DNA of 64,000 nucleotides from Myxococcota bacterium. Its GTDB lineage: Bacteria > Myxococcota_A > UBA796. A program made the position numbers and the translations under genes. Positions 42,822 through 51,314 of this stretch are shown here, one piece after another; the first letter of the stretch is position 1; each line of letters starts with the position of its first letter. Where the stretch lies: positions 1-64,000 of the forward strand of contig JAQXDW010000140.1 in NCBI GenBank assembly GCA_029251165.1. The letters run 5' to 3'. The notes under the pieces are model-generated. The model did no database searches, was not told the origin of the DNA, and saw only the letters and a list, made by a program, of their open reading frames with translations.

Positions 42822-43825
42822 TGTTCCTCCCGCGGGAGCATCAGGAATTCGAGCTGGGCGTTGCTGGTGCCGTCTCCGATCTCGATGTGATCTCCGGAGC
42901 GGAGGCGGGTCTCTAAGGGAGCAGGTCGACGCGGGTCGTAGCAGAGATCGACGCGCTCCAGGAACCGCCGCAGCATGGTTGGTCGCAGCGACAGACCACG
43001 CAGCCAGTAGTGCTGCTTCTGATCCACAGCGACCGAGACGTGCATCTCCATCACTCCGTCCTCCGCCCCAAGGAAGAGATCGAGTCCGCGTGGAAAGTGT
43101 CCGACAAAGCGCTCCTTGGATCCCAACGCGCTGTCATCAATCGGGATTCGGTGACCGTAGCGACGGTAGCTGAGGACCCGAAGCCATCCTGCGTACAGAT
43201 CATCCGGGATTCCCCATATCAGCAGCCCAAATGAGAACCCCCACGACAGACCCATCGCCGCACCTGCGAGGTAGAGGTCGGTGTTGATGATGTCGTTGAA
43301 CACGTACCAGACAATGGCCGCAGTCAGCCCGCTGGTCAGTCCGCCGACGAAGTGGTTGATCATCCCCTTCCAGCCATCAGGCTTGCGACCGGCGAGGCAG
43401 GCGAGCCCGGTGACCGCGCCAGACATCCCGAACGCACCCAGCCGGTAGCGAAAGCTGACGAGGGAGCTGTCCTTGGCATCCGCGAGCAGCGCATCCGGGA
43501 TGATGAGCGAAAGGCTGACCTTATGCCACAGCCAGTACCAGACCATCGTGAGGCCCATCGCCAGGCCGATCACCAGCATCAGGCGCCAGATCCGTGCCAT
43601 CAGCTTCCGGCGCCGGAGGTTGCCCTCGCCGAGGATCGAGGCTCCGGCGATGGAACCATTGATGGTGCACATCAGCACCGGCCCGTCCCAGCTCGGACCC
43701 CAGAACGGACCGAGCATCACAAACCAGGTCAGCACAGCCCACCAGGCAAGCAAGCCCGCGCCGCCGCACCACAACCCCATTATGAACAGGCGCGGCCACG
43801 TGTATGGGATCAAGAAGATGTTCAT
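42818..43825 (-). CDS. Multi-pass membrane protein with C-terminal FHA domain
   Basis: The protein has 335 residues from ATG 43825. The first 240 residues contain about six hydrophobic helices (PRLFIMGLWCGGAGLLAWW; WFVMLGPFWG; GSIAGASILG; LMLVIGLAMGLTMVWYW; GMSGAVTGLACLAG; GGLTSGLTAAIVWYVF; GAAMGLSWGFSFGLLIWG), Gly-rich. The C-terminal 90 residues form an FHA-type fold (PTMLRRFLERVDLCYD, LRSGDHIEIGDGTSNAQLEFLML). FHA domains bind phosphothreonine. A longer open frame upstream to 44077 lacks coding features. It overlaps the vWA gene and is divergent from another FHA gene, with a strong inverted repeat between. Confidence 0.8.
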   Translation of the reverse strand: MNIFLIPYTWPRLFIMGLWCGGAGLLAWWAVLTWFVMLGPFWGPSWDGPVLMCTINGSIAGASILGEGNLRRRKLMARIWRLMLVIGLAMGLTMVWYWLWHKVSLSLIIPDALLADAKDSSLVSFRYRLGAFGMSGAVTGLACLAGRKPDGWKGMINHFVGGLTSGLTAAIVWYVFNDIINTDLYLAGAAMGLSWGFSFGLLIWGIPDDLYAGWLRVLSYRRYGHRIPIDDSALGSKERFVGHFPRGLDLFLGAEDGVMEMHVSVAVDQKQHYWLRGLSLRPTMLRRFLERVDLCYDPRRPAPLETRLRSGDHIEIGDGTSNAQLEFLMLPREEQ

Positions 43826-43851
43826 CAATCGGTGGGAGCGTACCACGGTCA

Positions 43852-43881
43852 GGTGTGCGCAGACCGCCCCATGCGCACACC
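43852..43881. promoter_or_regulatory. 10-bp perfect inverted repeat between divergent FHA genes
   Basis: GGTGTGCGCA (43852-43861) and TGCGCACACC (43872-43881) are separated by 10 bases, so the dyad centres are one DNA turn or two apart. It sits 27 bases before the minus gene and 38 before the plus gene. It looks like an operator for a dimeric regulator controlling both genes. Confidence 0.6.
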
Positions 43882-43918
43882 GCTGGCAGTAGGATGAAGA
43901 CACAAAGGAGATGCGTCG

Positions 43919-45550
43919 ATGGCCGGCCCCGAAGAGCTCGTCACCTATCTGAGCCTGACCCGCGCGTTCGGCGGCACTCGGTTCGGGCCGTTTGAAGGCC
44001 TTGAGGTGCGGCTGGGCTGCGATCCAGATCGCTGCCACATCGTGCTCCCAGAAGCCCTGGGAGTGGTCAAGGAGCACGTCCGCCTCATCCGACAGGGACC
44101 ACTCAACCTCATCCTCGCGCCCGCCGACCGCACCGCCACGGTCTTCCTCTACAAGCTCAACGAGCGACGCCCGACCCAGCTGTACACCCCCACCGCCGTG
44201 CGCCCTGGGGACTCCTTCGCCCTGGTCACCCAGGACGGCCCTCGGTTTGTCATCGAGGCCGATGAGCTACCGGAGGATGTCAAGGCGCAGCGAGACGAGT
44301 CTCGCAAGGTCAAAACCGGACGCAAGCGCCTGTCTGCTGACTCAATGGCAACCGAGACCAAGCGGCAGATCTGGACCCGGCTGCTCGTCCTCGGTCCCGC
44401 TCAGATCGCCCAGCGCGCGTGGCTGTACATCCAGTCTGGCGCGATCTACCAGCCGCGAAACATCTTCCTTGCTCTGACCATAGCCAGCGGCTGGATCTTC
44501 GGCAGCGTGGTGAGCTGCCGGGGCGGCAAGACCCGCTCTGCCCTCGCCGCGACACAGACTCGGGTGGAGTCCTGCCAGGATCAGCTCGGCTTCGCGGAGC
44601 AGCTTGGAGAGAAAGAAGACCTCAAAATCTACGACCTCGCCTCCATGATCACGCGCTCCAACCTCCTGGGCACCACGCTGAAGGAAGACAAAGACCTCTA
44701 CAGCCTCGTCAAGAAGAAGTCTCGGGTCATGTACGCCAACCAAGGTGCCTATGAGTGGTTCTACACCGCCTCTGGGAACCAGGCGCGCAGCTTCCAGACC
44801 TGGCGAGAGCGCGTGCTGGAGCGCGAGAGCATCCACCCAGACACCGCCAAGCTGCTGGTCTGGCTCGGCGCACACCCCGGAAACCGACGCCACCAGGACT
44901 ACGGCGCGATCTACGACTCTGAGGGAGAGTACAGCTGCGTGCTCGGTTCCGCCAACCTCACCTACCGGCAGGCCACCCGCCTCAAGGTCGGCGCGATGCC
45001 GGATGCATACCACTTCGGCGACATCGAAGAGATCGCCTCCTCCAATGAGCTGATGGAGGAGAAGGTCACCGAGACGCTGGCGAAGTTCCTCCAGACCCCC
45101 AGCGAGGGGGCCGAGTACGACGTCAAGTCGCTGCCCAACAACAACGAGCACTGCGTCCACCAAGACGGCTCGGATGCACGAAAGAACGCCAACAAGGTTC
45201 TCTCACAGGTCTCTCGCTCCATCCCCGATGACAGCAGCCTCCTGCCCGTGTCCGGCACCGTGCACGCCCCGACCTCATGGCTAGCCATGTACTTCAGCAC
45301 CGATCTCGTGCGCTACGACCCCACCCTCAACTTTCAGGGCAGCTCCGCGTCCAGTGCGGTCAGCAATTACGACAAGGGCCGAGACTGGATCCTGGAGCAG
45401 ACCGCAGAGACCATCGCACGATCGATGGTGCTGCCCTGCCTGCTGCGGCTGGAGGGCGACGATGAGTCCGTCAAGGCAATGCTCGGGGAGAGCGCGCCAG
45501 CAATGTTCCCCTGCCTGTATCTTAGCTACGAGCTGCAGCGAGAAGACTGA
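43919..45550 (+). CDS. FHA-domain protein with TM helix and extracytoplasmic domain
   Basis: The protein has 543 residues. The N-terminus is FHA-like (VRLGCDPDRCHIVLPEALGVVKEHVRL; residues about 28-55, then LILAP...). A linker with KAQRDESRKVKTGRKR leads to a transmembrane helix (FLALTIASGWIFGSVV, about 182-198). The remaining 340 residues are extracytoplasmic, with Tyr/Asn-rich, helical segments and a Cys in YSCVLGS; no enzyme family recognised. The layout (FHA, helix, periplasmic domain) is that of the transglycosylase at 3664, but no SLT motif is present. AAAGGAG precedes ATG 43919 by eight bases. Confidence 0.75.
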   Translation: MAGPEELVTYLSLTRAFGGTRFGPFEGLEVRLGCDPDRCHIVLPEALGVVKEHVRLIRQGPLNLILAPADRTATVFLYKLNERRPTQLYTPTAVRPGDSFALVTQDGPRFVIEADELPEDVKAQRDESRKVKTGRKRLSADSMATETKRQIWTRLLVLGPAQIAQRAWLYIQSGAIYQPRNIFLALTIASGWIFGSVVSCRGGKTRSALAATQTRVESCQDQLGFAEQLGEKEDLKIYDLASMITRSNLLGTTLKEDKDLYSLVKKKSRVMYANQGAYEWFYTASGNQARSFQTWRERVLERESIHPDTAKLLVWLGAHPGNRRHQDYGAIYDSEGEYSCVLGSANLTYRQATRLKVGAMPDAYHFGDIEEIASSNELMEEKVTETLAKFLQTPSEGAEYDVKSLPNNNEHCVHQDGSDARKNANKVLSQVSRSIPDDSSLLPVSGTVHAPTSWLAMYFSTDLVRYDPTLNFQGSSASSAVSNYDKGRDWILEQTAETIARSMVLPCLLRLEGDDESVKAMLGESAPAMFPCLYLSYELQRED

Positions 45551-45566
45551 GGGAGCGCCGGAGGCG

Positions 45567-45980
45567 TCAGTCTCGGCGGCGCAGGAACAGCAACATTCCG
45601 ATGAGCAGAGCGGAGAACCCGCTGCTCGGAGCAACCGTCGCGCAGCCGAAGCCGCCCTTCTCACCGGCCAGCTCAGCAGCAGAGGCGCCTTCGCTCCAGC
45701 CGGAGTCGCCCGTGTCGCCCGTGTCGCCCGTGTCGCTCGTGTCGCTCGTGTCGCCGGAGTCACCTGTGTCGCCGGTATCACCCGTGTCGCCGGTATCACC
45801 TGTGTCGCCGGTATCACCTGTGTCGCCGGTATCACCCGTGTCGCCGGTATCACCCGTGTCGCCAGTATCACCCGTGTCACCCGTGTCGCCCGTGTCAACC
45901 GGTGCACCGCTCGGTGTCGGGTCAGACAGCGCGCTCATTGATATCCAGATACTGAACAGGCCCAGAATACCCAGCCTCAT
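45567..45980 (-). CDS. Short secreted DTG-repeat protein with MYXO-CTERM-like tail
   Basis: The protein has 137 residues from ATG 45980 (GGAGGT before it). It has a signal peptide (LGILGLFSIWISMSAL), then about 23 Asp-Thr-Gly or near units, and ends with a Cys, a hydrophobic helix and Arg-Arg-Arg (GCATVAPSSGFSALLIGMLLFLRRRD). The Cys-helix-basic tail is the MYXO-CTERM/GlyGly-CTERM type sorting signal, so the processed peptide is probably lipidated or anchored at the surface. The DTG stretch may be a flexible stalk or a Ca-binding spacer. Confidence 0.8.
   Translation of the reverse strand: MRLGILGLFSIWISMSALSDPTPSGAPVDTGDTGDTGDTGDTGDTGDTGDTGDTGDTGDTGDTGDTGDTGDTGDSGDTSDTSDTGDTGDTGDSGWSEGASAAELAGEKGGFGCATVAPSSGFSALLIGMLLFLRRRD
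45702..45897. repeat. 9-bp coding tandem repeat (DTG)
   Basis: Units such as gtgtcgcc[c/g] and ggtatcacc alternate, forming 9- and 18-base periods. Third-base changes between units show long-term selection for the protein. It is in phase with the minus-strand secreted protein. Confidence 0.9.
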
Positions 45981-46183
45981 GAAACCTCCGGCTCGACGAG
46001 CCACCCTAACGGTAAACCCTCCTAATTGTGAAGGAGGATCTGCGCTCGCTTCAACCCGCGACCCGCCTGAAAGGTGCCCAGGGCAGGTCCTGTAGATTAG
46101 AGGGGACTCACAAGTCAGTCGCTGACCATTCCCAGACCGCCCCTCTGGTACACTGCCCCTGCAAAGCCACATCCGAGGTCCAA

Positions 46184-46954
46184 ATGCTCCGCATCGCCGC
46201 CCTGCTTCTCCTGCTGTCCACCGGCTGCAAGGACCCGTTCGCCACTGCTCAGGAGAGCGACTCCATTGATTCCTATGAGGCGTACCTCACCGAGAATCCA
46301 AGCGGTGCGTATCGAATCCAGGCAGAGTCCCGGGTCGAGGAGCTGATGCTGGAGAAAGCACGGGCTGAGAAGTCCCTGGAGGCCTACGACGCTCTCCTGA
46401 CCCGGTTCCCCAACGGCGCGCTCAAGGAGAAGGTCACCGAGGAGCGCGAGTCGTTCCTGTTTGCCTGGGCCGACGAGCAGGACACCGCTGAGGGCTACCA
46501 GAAGTACCTCGATGAGTACCCACGCGGAACCAAGACCAAGAAGAACCGCGAGGAAGCGCGTCGCCGGCTCAAGATGGCCGAGAACAAGGACCGCCTTGAG
46601 GTCTCTCCGGTGACCATCGAGCAGGTCAACATGGCCAACGATCCAGACGGACCGCTCAACGGCTGGGGCTTCTTCGCGGACGTCACCAACGTGGGCGATG
46701 CACCGATCCAGACCCTCTGGATTCAGGTCAGCATGCTCGACAACGATGGCAACGTCATCGACACTCAGAAGGAGCCCCTGGTCGACACCGTGCTGCCAGG
46801 CCGGGGCTGGGCCCCCGATGAATTCAAGGCACCGCTCGAGCCGGGCGAGACGCGCTCCTGGAAGCACACCAGCGGCGACCTCCCTGCAGGCTGGTCGCGG
46901 CGGGCCAGCATCAAGCCGGTCAAGATCGGCTTCGTCAAAGCAGAAGAGAAGTAG
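46184..46954 (+). CDS. Lipoprotein with helical repeats and beta-sandwich domain
   Basis: The protein has 256 residues from ATG 46184. It has a signal peptide with lipobox (LLLLSTGC, Cys14). Residues about 25-140 are two or three helical units with the pattern YEAYLTENPSGA, YDALLTRFPNGA, YQKYLDEYPRGT; each ends in a Pro-x-Gly turn, similar to BamD/YfgM-like TPR. The C-terminal 110 residues look like an FxLYD-type beta-sandwich (VEVTNVGDAPIQTLWIQVSML). It is followed by another lipoprotein gene after 10 bases. A cell-envelope role is likely. Confidence 0.78.
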   Translation: MLRIAALLLLLSTGCKDPFATAQESDSIDSYEAYLTENPSGAYRIQAESRVEELMLEKARAEKSLEAYDALLTRFPNGALKEKVTEERESFLFAWADEQDTAEGYQKYLDEYPRGTKTKKNREEARRRLKMAENKDRLEVSPVTIEQVNMANDPDGPLNGWGFFADVTNVGDAPIQTLWIQVSMLDNDGNVIDTQKEPLVDTVLPGRGWAPDEFKAPLEPGETRSWKHTSGDLPAGWSRRASIKPVKIGFVKAEEK

Positions 46955-46964
46955 TCCCCCACCC

Positions 46965-48893
46965 ATGCTGCTGCTGGCGCTGGTCGGGTGCGCTCCGGTA
47001 TACCCAGAGCCCTCCTGCGACCCCCGTATCCTGAACGCCGGAGAGGTCCGTGCCCGCCGGCTGTCCTGCTCCGATGATCTCCTCTCCGATGGCGAGGGGC
47101 GGCGCAGCGATTGGGTGATCGAGAGCGCAGCAGCCCGGTTCGTCATCCGAGACACCCCCGACGCCCTCACCCGGCTGTCGATCGCCGGCGGGACCATCGT
47201 CGACGCCGCCGCCACCGACGGAAGCGATCCGCTCGTCGAGGCCGTGCCGAGCATCGGCGGGCAGTGGATGGCCTCTGGTGTCATCACCCGCTGGTCCGAG
47301 GCAGATGCCGCTGGCCTCGACATCGACGGACTCCTGCCAGACGGAACCCCGGTCCAGGTCCGCTACACCCTCCCCGCCGACAGCGCGACCCTGCGCATCG
47401 CGGGCATCGACGCCCTCACCGTTACCCCTCGCCCGGGCACGGAGCGTGTCGGAAGCGCCCTGGAGTACCGTGCTGATGGACTGCTGGGTGTGGACGGAGT
47501 CGTCTCGGACGCTGGCGGAGCGGTCCGGTTTGATGGAGCGACGATGCTGACGGTCGGCAGCAGAGCGTTCGTGCATGATGCCCTCTGGCCTGACGGCGCG
47601 GAGACCAGCGGCGAGGCCTCTGGGACATGGGCAGAAGCTGTCGGCGGCGGTGAGGTGCTCGCCCGCTATCCCATCCTCAGCGCATCCTACTCTGGCCGCC
47701 TCCCCCCAGAGACAGAGTCCATCCGTGCGGTGCAGGAAGGTGCCCTGGATGGCCCTGAGGTCGCTCCAGGAAGCAGCACTGCGGTCGGAGCATCGGGCAG
47801 CGTGCGCCTGCGGGTCACCGACGGCGCTGGTGGGCTTCACCCCGCGACCCTCTACTGGGACGGCACGCCCTACCCCACCCTCCCGGGAGGGGTCGCCCAG
47901 ACCGGACCTGGAGAGGGCACCGCGATCATCTATGCCGGCCCAGGCTTTGAGCTGATGGAAGTGGATCTGACGGTAGAGGAGGAAGTCACTGTCAACGTCA
48001 ACCTCCCCTGGGCAGTGACTCCAGCGGTGCTCGCAGACCTCGCCCTGCTCACTGCTCCTGATGCTTCCGAGCGGAGAGACGACGATGACATCCTCGATGA
48101 AGCGGCCGCAGCCGGCGTCGGATTCGCAGTGCTGGTTGCCCGAGATGAGGTCTCCTCGGCGAGCCCCGGAGCGTCGAGTCATGTCTTTGCTCGAGCTGGC
48201 TCCCAGTCCAATGGGATCGGCCAGCCCGTGGCCTGGTCCTGGTCTCCCAGCAGCAAGCCCGCCCACGGTGCAGCGCCCTGGGAGGGACTCTCTGCAGAGG
48301 ATCTGCTGTCCGTGATGGCCCGTCGTGACGGACGAACCACCATCGTCGGCACGGACTGGCTCACCGAAGCAGCAGCTCCGCTCTCCTGGCTGCCAGCACC
48401 TGACATGGTGCGGGTGACCGGCCTTGCGGATCTCGACACCCTCATCGCGCTGTATGACCGCTGGCTCGCGCTGCCGCCGGTCGGACCGCTGACCTGGGTA
48501 GAAGGGCTGGAGGCGTACGCAGCGGTCGACGTCGAGGCGATGCTTCAGGACGGTCGAACCATCGCAACGACTGGTCCCCGCATCGTCCTGACCGTCGACG
48601 GTGAGGGGCCGGGCGCGTTCTTGGAGCCCGACGGTCCCGTCTCCCTGAGCCTTCAGATCGAGGCCCCCTCCTGGATGCCCCTGTCCGGCGCCTCGCTCAT
48701 CGGCTCTGGCGGTGAGGTTCTGGACACCTGGTCGCTGTCAGGGACCGAGCCGATCCGGCTCACCAAAGAGTACCTCCTCAACGAACCACCAGACTGGGTC
48801 CTGGCGATCTGCTGGGGGGAGGACACCGCCCCGCCCTACCTCAACGAGCCAGCCTGGGCGATCACAGCCCCCATCTGGCTGGCGCGCCCCTGA
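46965..48893 (+). CDS. Lipoprotein with degenerate PHP-like (CehA/McbA type) domain
   Basis: The protein has 642 residues from ATG 46965. A lipobox (LLALVGC, Cys9) begins it. The first 330 residues are beta-rich repeats. The segment from about 350 on follows the CehA/McbA metallohydrolase layout (carrier beta domain, then DLALLTAPD... where DLHxHS is usual, VARDEV where TDHN is usual, and the final GRTIATTGPRIVLTVDG and PIWL). The metal-binding His residues are missing, so enzyme activity is unlikely. It may be a binding protein. The assignment is by pattern only. Confidence 0.6.
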   Translation: MLLLALVGCAPVYPEPSCDPRILNAGEVRARRLSCSDDLLSDGEGRRSDWVIESAAARFVIRDTPDALTRLSIAGGTIVDAAATDGSDPLVEAVPSIGGQWMASGVITRWSEADAAGLDIDGLLPDGTPVQVRYTLPADSATLRIAGIDALTVTPRPGTERVGSALEYRADGLLGVDGVVSDAGGAVRFDGATMLTVGSRAFVHDALWPDGAETSGEASGTWAEAVGGGEVLARYPILSASYSGRLPPETESIRAVQEGALDGPEVAPGSSTAVGASGSVRLRVTDGAGGLHPATLYWDGTPYPTLPGGVAQTGPGEGTAIIYAGPGFELMEVDLTVEEEVTVNVNLPWAVTPAVLADLALLTAPDASERRDDDDILDEAAAAGVGFAVLVARDEVSSASPGASSHVFARAGSQSNGIGQPVAWSWSPSSKPAHGAAPWEGLSAEDLLSVMARRDGRTTIVGTDWLTEAAAPLSWLPAPDMVRVTGLADLDTLIALYDRWLALPPVGPLTWVEGLEAYAAVDVEAMLQDGRTIATTGPRIVLTVDGEGPGAFLEPDGPVSLSLQIEAPSWMPLSGASLIGSGGEVLDTWSLSGTEPIRLTKEYLLNEPPDWVLAICWGEDTAPPYLNEPAWAITAPIWLARP

Positions 48894-48897
48894 GGGA

Positions 48898-49992
48898 TCA
48901 CAGCTCCGTCGAGGTGAACTGGCTGGCGAGCTGCTCCTGGAGGTTGGCATTGAGCGCACTGAGCAGGTCAGTGAGGTCTCCCTCAACGATGCGGTCGAGC
49001 TTGTAGAGGGTCAGGTTGATCCGGTGATCGGTGATCCGGTTCTGGGGGTAGTTGTAAGTGCGAATGCGCTCAGAGCGGTCACCGCTGCCGACCTGAGCGC
49101 GGCGAGCTTCCGCTTCCTCTGCATCCGCAGCAGACTGCCGCAGCTCCAGCAGCCGAGCAGCGAGCACCCGCATCGCCTTTGCCTTGTTCTTGTGCTGAGA
49201 CTTCTCGTCCTGGCACTTGACGGTGAGGCCGGTGGGGAGGTGGATGATCCGAACTGCGGAGTCAGTGGTGTTGACCGACTGCCCTCCCGGACCGCCGGCA
49301 CGCATGACGTCGATGCGCAGCTCGCGCTCGTCGAGGTTCACCTCAACCTCCTCGGCGACCGGCAGGATCGCGACCGTCGCAGCGGAGGTGTGGATGCGGC
49401 CCTGGGTCTCCGTCAGCGGGACGCGCTGGACCCGATGGACCCCAGACTCATGCTGGAGGTAGCGGTAGGCGTCCCCACCAGAGATCTGGCAGATGATCTC
49501 CTTGAAGCCCTCAGCAGACCGCCCCGAGCTGCCGCCCACCGAGATGCGAGAGGTGTCGAGGATGGACATCTTCCACCGGTGGTTGGAGCCAAACCGGGAG
49601 TACATCCGAAAAAGGTCCGCAGCAAACAGGGCGGCCTCGTCGCCACCGGTTCCAGCACGGATCTCGAGGATGATGTCGCGACCTTCGTACGGGTCTGGCG
49701 GGATGAGGGCTTTGCGGAGGTCATCCTCAAACTTCAGGATCATCTCGGAGAGCGAATCGATCTCGAGCTCTGCCATCTCCTTCATCTCTGGATCGTTGAG
49801 CATCTCGCGAGCGTCTGCCATCTCCTCCCGCGCCTGGGACAGCTTGCTCCACAGCTCGACGATCGGAACGAGGTGTGCACGCTCCTTGGTGACCTCCTTG
49901 ATCCGAATCGGATTGGAGAGGATCGCTGGATCCATCAGCGACCGATCCAGTTCTCCAAGGCGGGCTTTACATTGGTCGAGGCTCTGGATCAT
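48898..49992 (-). CDS. prfA: Peptide chain release factor 1
   Basis: The protein has 364 residues from ATG 49992; an upstream frame to 50031 is not needed. The GGQ motif (AGGPGGQSVNTTDSAVRI) that enters the peptidyl-transferase centre is intact, as are the PST/PxT-region segment and the C-terminal coil. The length is typical. It lies downstream of the Rho-like gene, the gene order often seen as rho - (rpmE) - prfA. It ends 4 bases from the convergent lipoprotein gene. Confidence 0.96.
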   Translation of the reverse strand: MIQSLDQCKARLGELDRSLMDPAILSNPIRIKEVTKERAHLVPIVELWSKLSQAREEMADAREMLNDPEMKEMAELEIDSLSEMILKFEDDLRKALIPPDPYEGRDIILEIRAGTGGDEAALFAADLFRMYSRFGSNHRWKMSILDTSRISVGGSSGRSAEGFKEIICQISGGDAYRYLQHESGVHRVQRVPLTETQGRIHTSAATVAILPVAEEVEVNLDERELRIDVMRAGGPGGQSVNTTDSAVRIIHLPTGLTVKCQDEKSQHKNKAKAMRVLAARLLELRQSAADAEEAEARRAQVGSGDRSERIRTYNYPQNRITDHRINLTLYKLDRIVEGDLTDLLSALNANLQEQLASQFTSTEL

Positions 49993-50128
49993 GACACTCC
50001 CCTGTGAGGGGGTCCGGAGCTCTTGGCCCACGCTGCCCTCAAATTCTGTTCTGTCAGAGGAGATCCCCCCTCCGTGAGAGGGCCTTAGATAACACCCCTC
50101 ATCTCACAGGGACCCGCTGCCCCGAAGA

Positions 50129-51214
50129 TCACCCGTCGCGGTGCGACGCTGCAGGGTCACCTGAGGAGACGTAGTGCTCCGTGTGACGGGCAGTGCTCTG
50201 TTCCGGATCGACCTGACCATCACGGAGGGTGACGAAGGCATTTGCTGCGCTGCGCAGCTCCTCGATGAGGCTGGTACCGCCCGGATCGTCACCAGCGCTC
50301 GCGGTGGCGATGATGGTCAGACTGCCGCCCTCTTCAAGCTGACGACCTGCAGAGAACAAGCTTCGCACCTGATAGCTGGTGATGAGATCCGGTGTGGCGC
50401 GACCGCTTGTCGCATAGAGGGCACGGGTGAGCCGAGTGATCGAGTCGATCATCAGCACCACATCTCGTCCCTGCTCGACCACGCGCTGCGCCCGCTCCAT
50501 TGCCATCTCAGCGACCTGGACATGCCGGGTCGGGAGCTCGTCGAGGGTGGTGGCGATGACCTCTGCTGAGACCTCGCGACGAAGCGCAGTGACATCCTCG
50601 GGACGGGCATCCACAAGGAGGAGCATGCAGACGGCCTCTTCGGGCAGCACCTCGATGAGCGAGGTGAGAAACACCCGGCGCTCCTGCCCCGATCCTGAGA
50701 CGACCACAACCCGCTGCCCGTACGCCAGGGGCGCTGCCGAATCCAGCCCGGCGAAGATCGGCCGATCATCTGTCGGAAGTGGTCGGCTGGGGATGACAGG
50801 GGTGAGGTTGCTAAACAACAGCTTCTCCCGCTCGACCTCCGGAGAGCGGCTGTTGACCGTCTCGATCTTGATCAGCGCAAAGTACCGCTCGCCTTCCTTC
50901 GGCGCGCGGACACGACCGGTGATCAGATCGCCAGTGCGGAGGTTAAAGCGCCGAATCTGAGATGGGGAAACGTATATATCATCGCTTCCAGGCAGATAGT
51001 TAGCATCTGTAGATCTCAGAAAGCCGAAGCCATCCGGGAGAATTTCCAGCACACCCGCGCCGCGAACCAGGCCGCTGTCAGGCTGTCGACGAACAATCTC
51101 AAACACCAGCTCTTGTTTCTGGAGATTAGAGGCATTGTCCAGTCCAAGGCGTAGTGCAGTCTCGACCAGCTGTGTGATCTTCTGCGAACGCAGGCTCGTT
51201 AAATCGACCGACAT
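50129..51214 (-). CDS. rho: Degenerate Rho factor lacking the Walker A ATPase motif
   Basis: The protein has 361 residues (usual Rho is about 420). The RNA-binding N-terminal part is well preserved: helical start (LTSLRSQKITQLVE), GVLEILPDGFGFLRS, YVSPSQIRRFNLRTGDLI, RAPKEGERYFALIKI (residues 50-116). The ATPase part is degenerate: the P-loop (GLIVAPPKAGKT in Rho) reads VVVVSGSGQERRVFL (169-183) with no GKT; DERPEE reads DARPED (202-207); the Q-loop and Arg-finger part is shortened. The Walker B-like DSITR (257-261) and EEGGSLTIIATA (294-305) remain. It should bind RNA but probably not hydrolyse ATP. It is upstream of prfA. It may modulate a second, true Rho elsewhere. Confidence 0.88.
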   Translation of the reverse strand: MSVDLTSLRSQKITQLVETALRLGLDNASNLQKQELVFEIVRRQPDSGLVRGAGVLEILPDGFGFLRSTDANYLPGSDDIYVSPSQIRRFNLRTGDLITGRVRAPKEGERYFALIKIETVNSRSPEVEREKLLFSNLTPVIPSRPLPTDDRPIFAGLDSAAPLAYGQRVVVVSGSGQERRVFLTSLIEVLPEEAVCMLLLVDARPEDVTALRREVSAEVIATTLDELPTRHVQVAEMAMERAQRVVEQGRDVVLMIDSITRLTRALYATSGRATPDLITSYQVRSLFSAGRQLEEGGSLTIIATASAGDDPGGTSLIEELRSAANAFVTLRDGQVDPEQSTARHTEHYVSSGDPAASHRDG

Positions 51215-51285
51215 CAGAAATCAGGGGATTGTTAGGAAGAGGGAATTGTGATCACCGGACGGCAAAACACAGGGGGATGAGCCGG

Positions 51286-51314
51286 ATTATCCGGGCTCAA
51301 CGGGGTTGTGTCAA
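51286..51314 (-). promoter_or_regulatory. Sigma-70-type promoter of the Rho-like gene with overlapping dyad
   Basis: On the minus strand TTGACA (51314-51309), a 17-base spacer and GATAAT (51291-51286) give a near-consensus promoter. Transcription would start near 51279, leaving a leader of about 65 bases. CCGGAT-T-ATCCGG (51282-51294) is a perfect 6-bp dyad over the -10, which suggests repression by a DNA-binding protein. Confidence 0.8.

Noticed and set aside
45702..45897. Possible CRISPR array
   Set aside because: The 9- and 18-base periods have no spacers and are in frame with a DTG-repeat protein.
50129..51214. Rho degenerated by sequencing frameshift
   Set aside because: The frame is continuous, and the altered P-loop lies between well-conserved blocks in the same frame; no alternative frame restores GKT.
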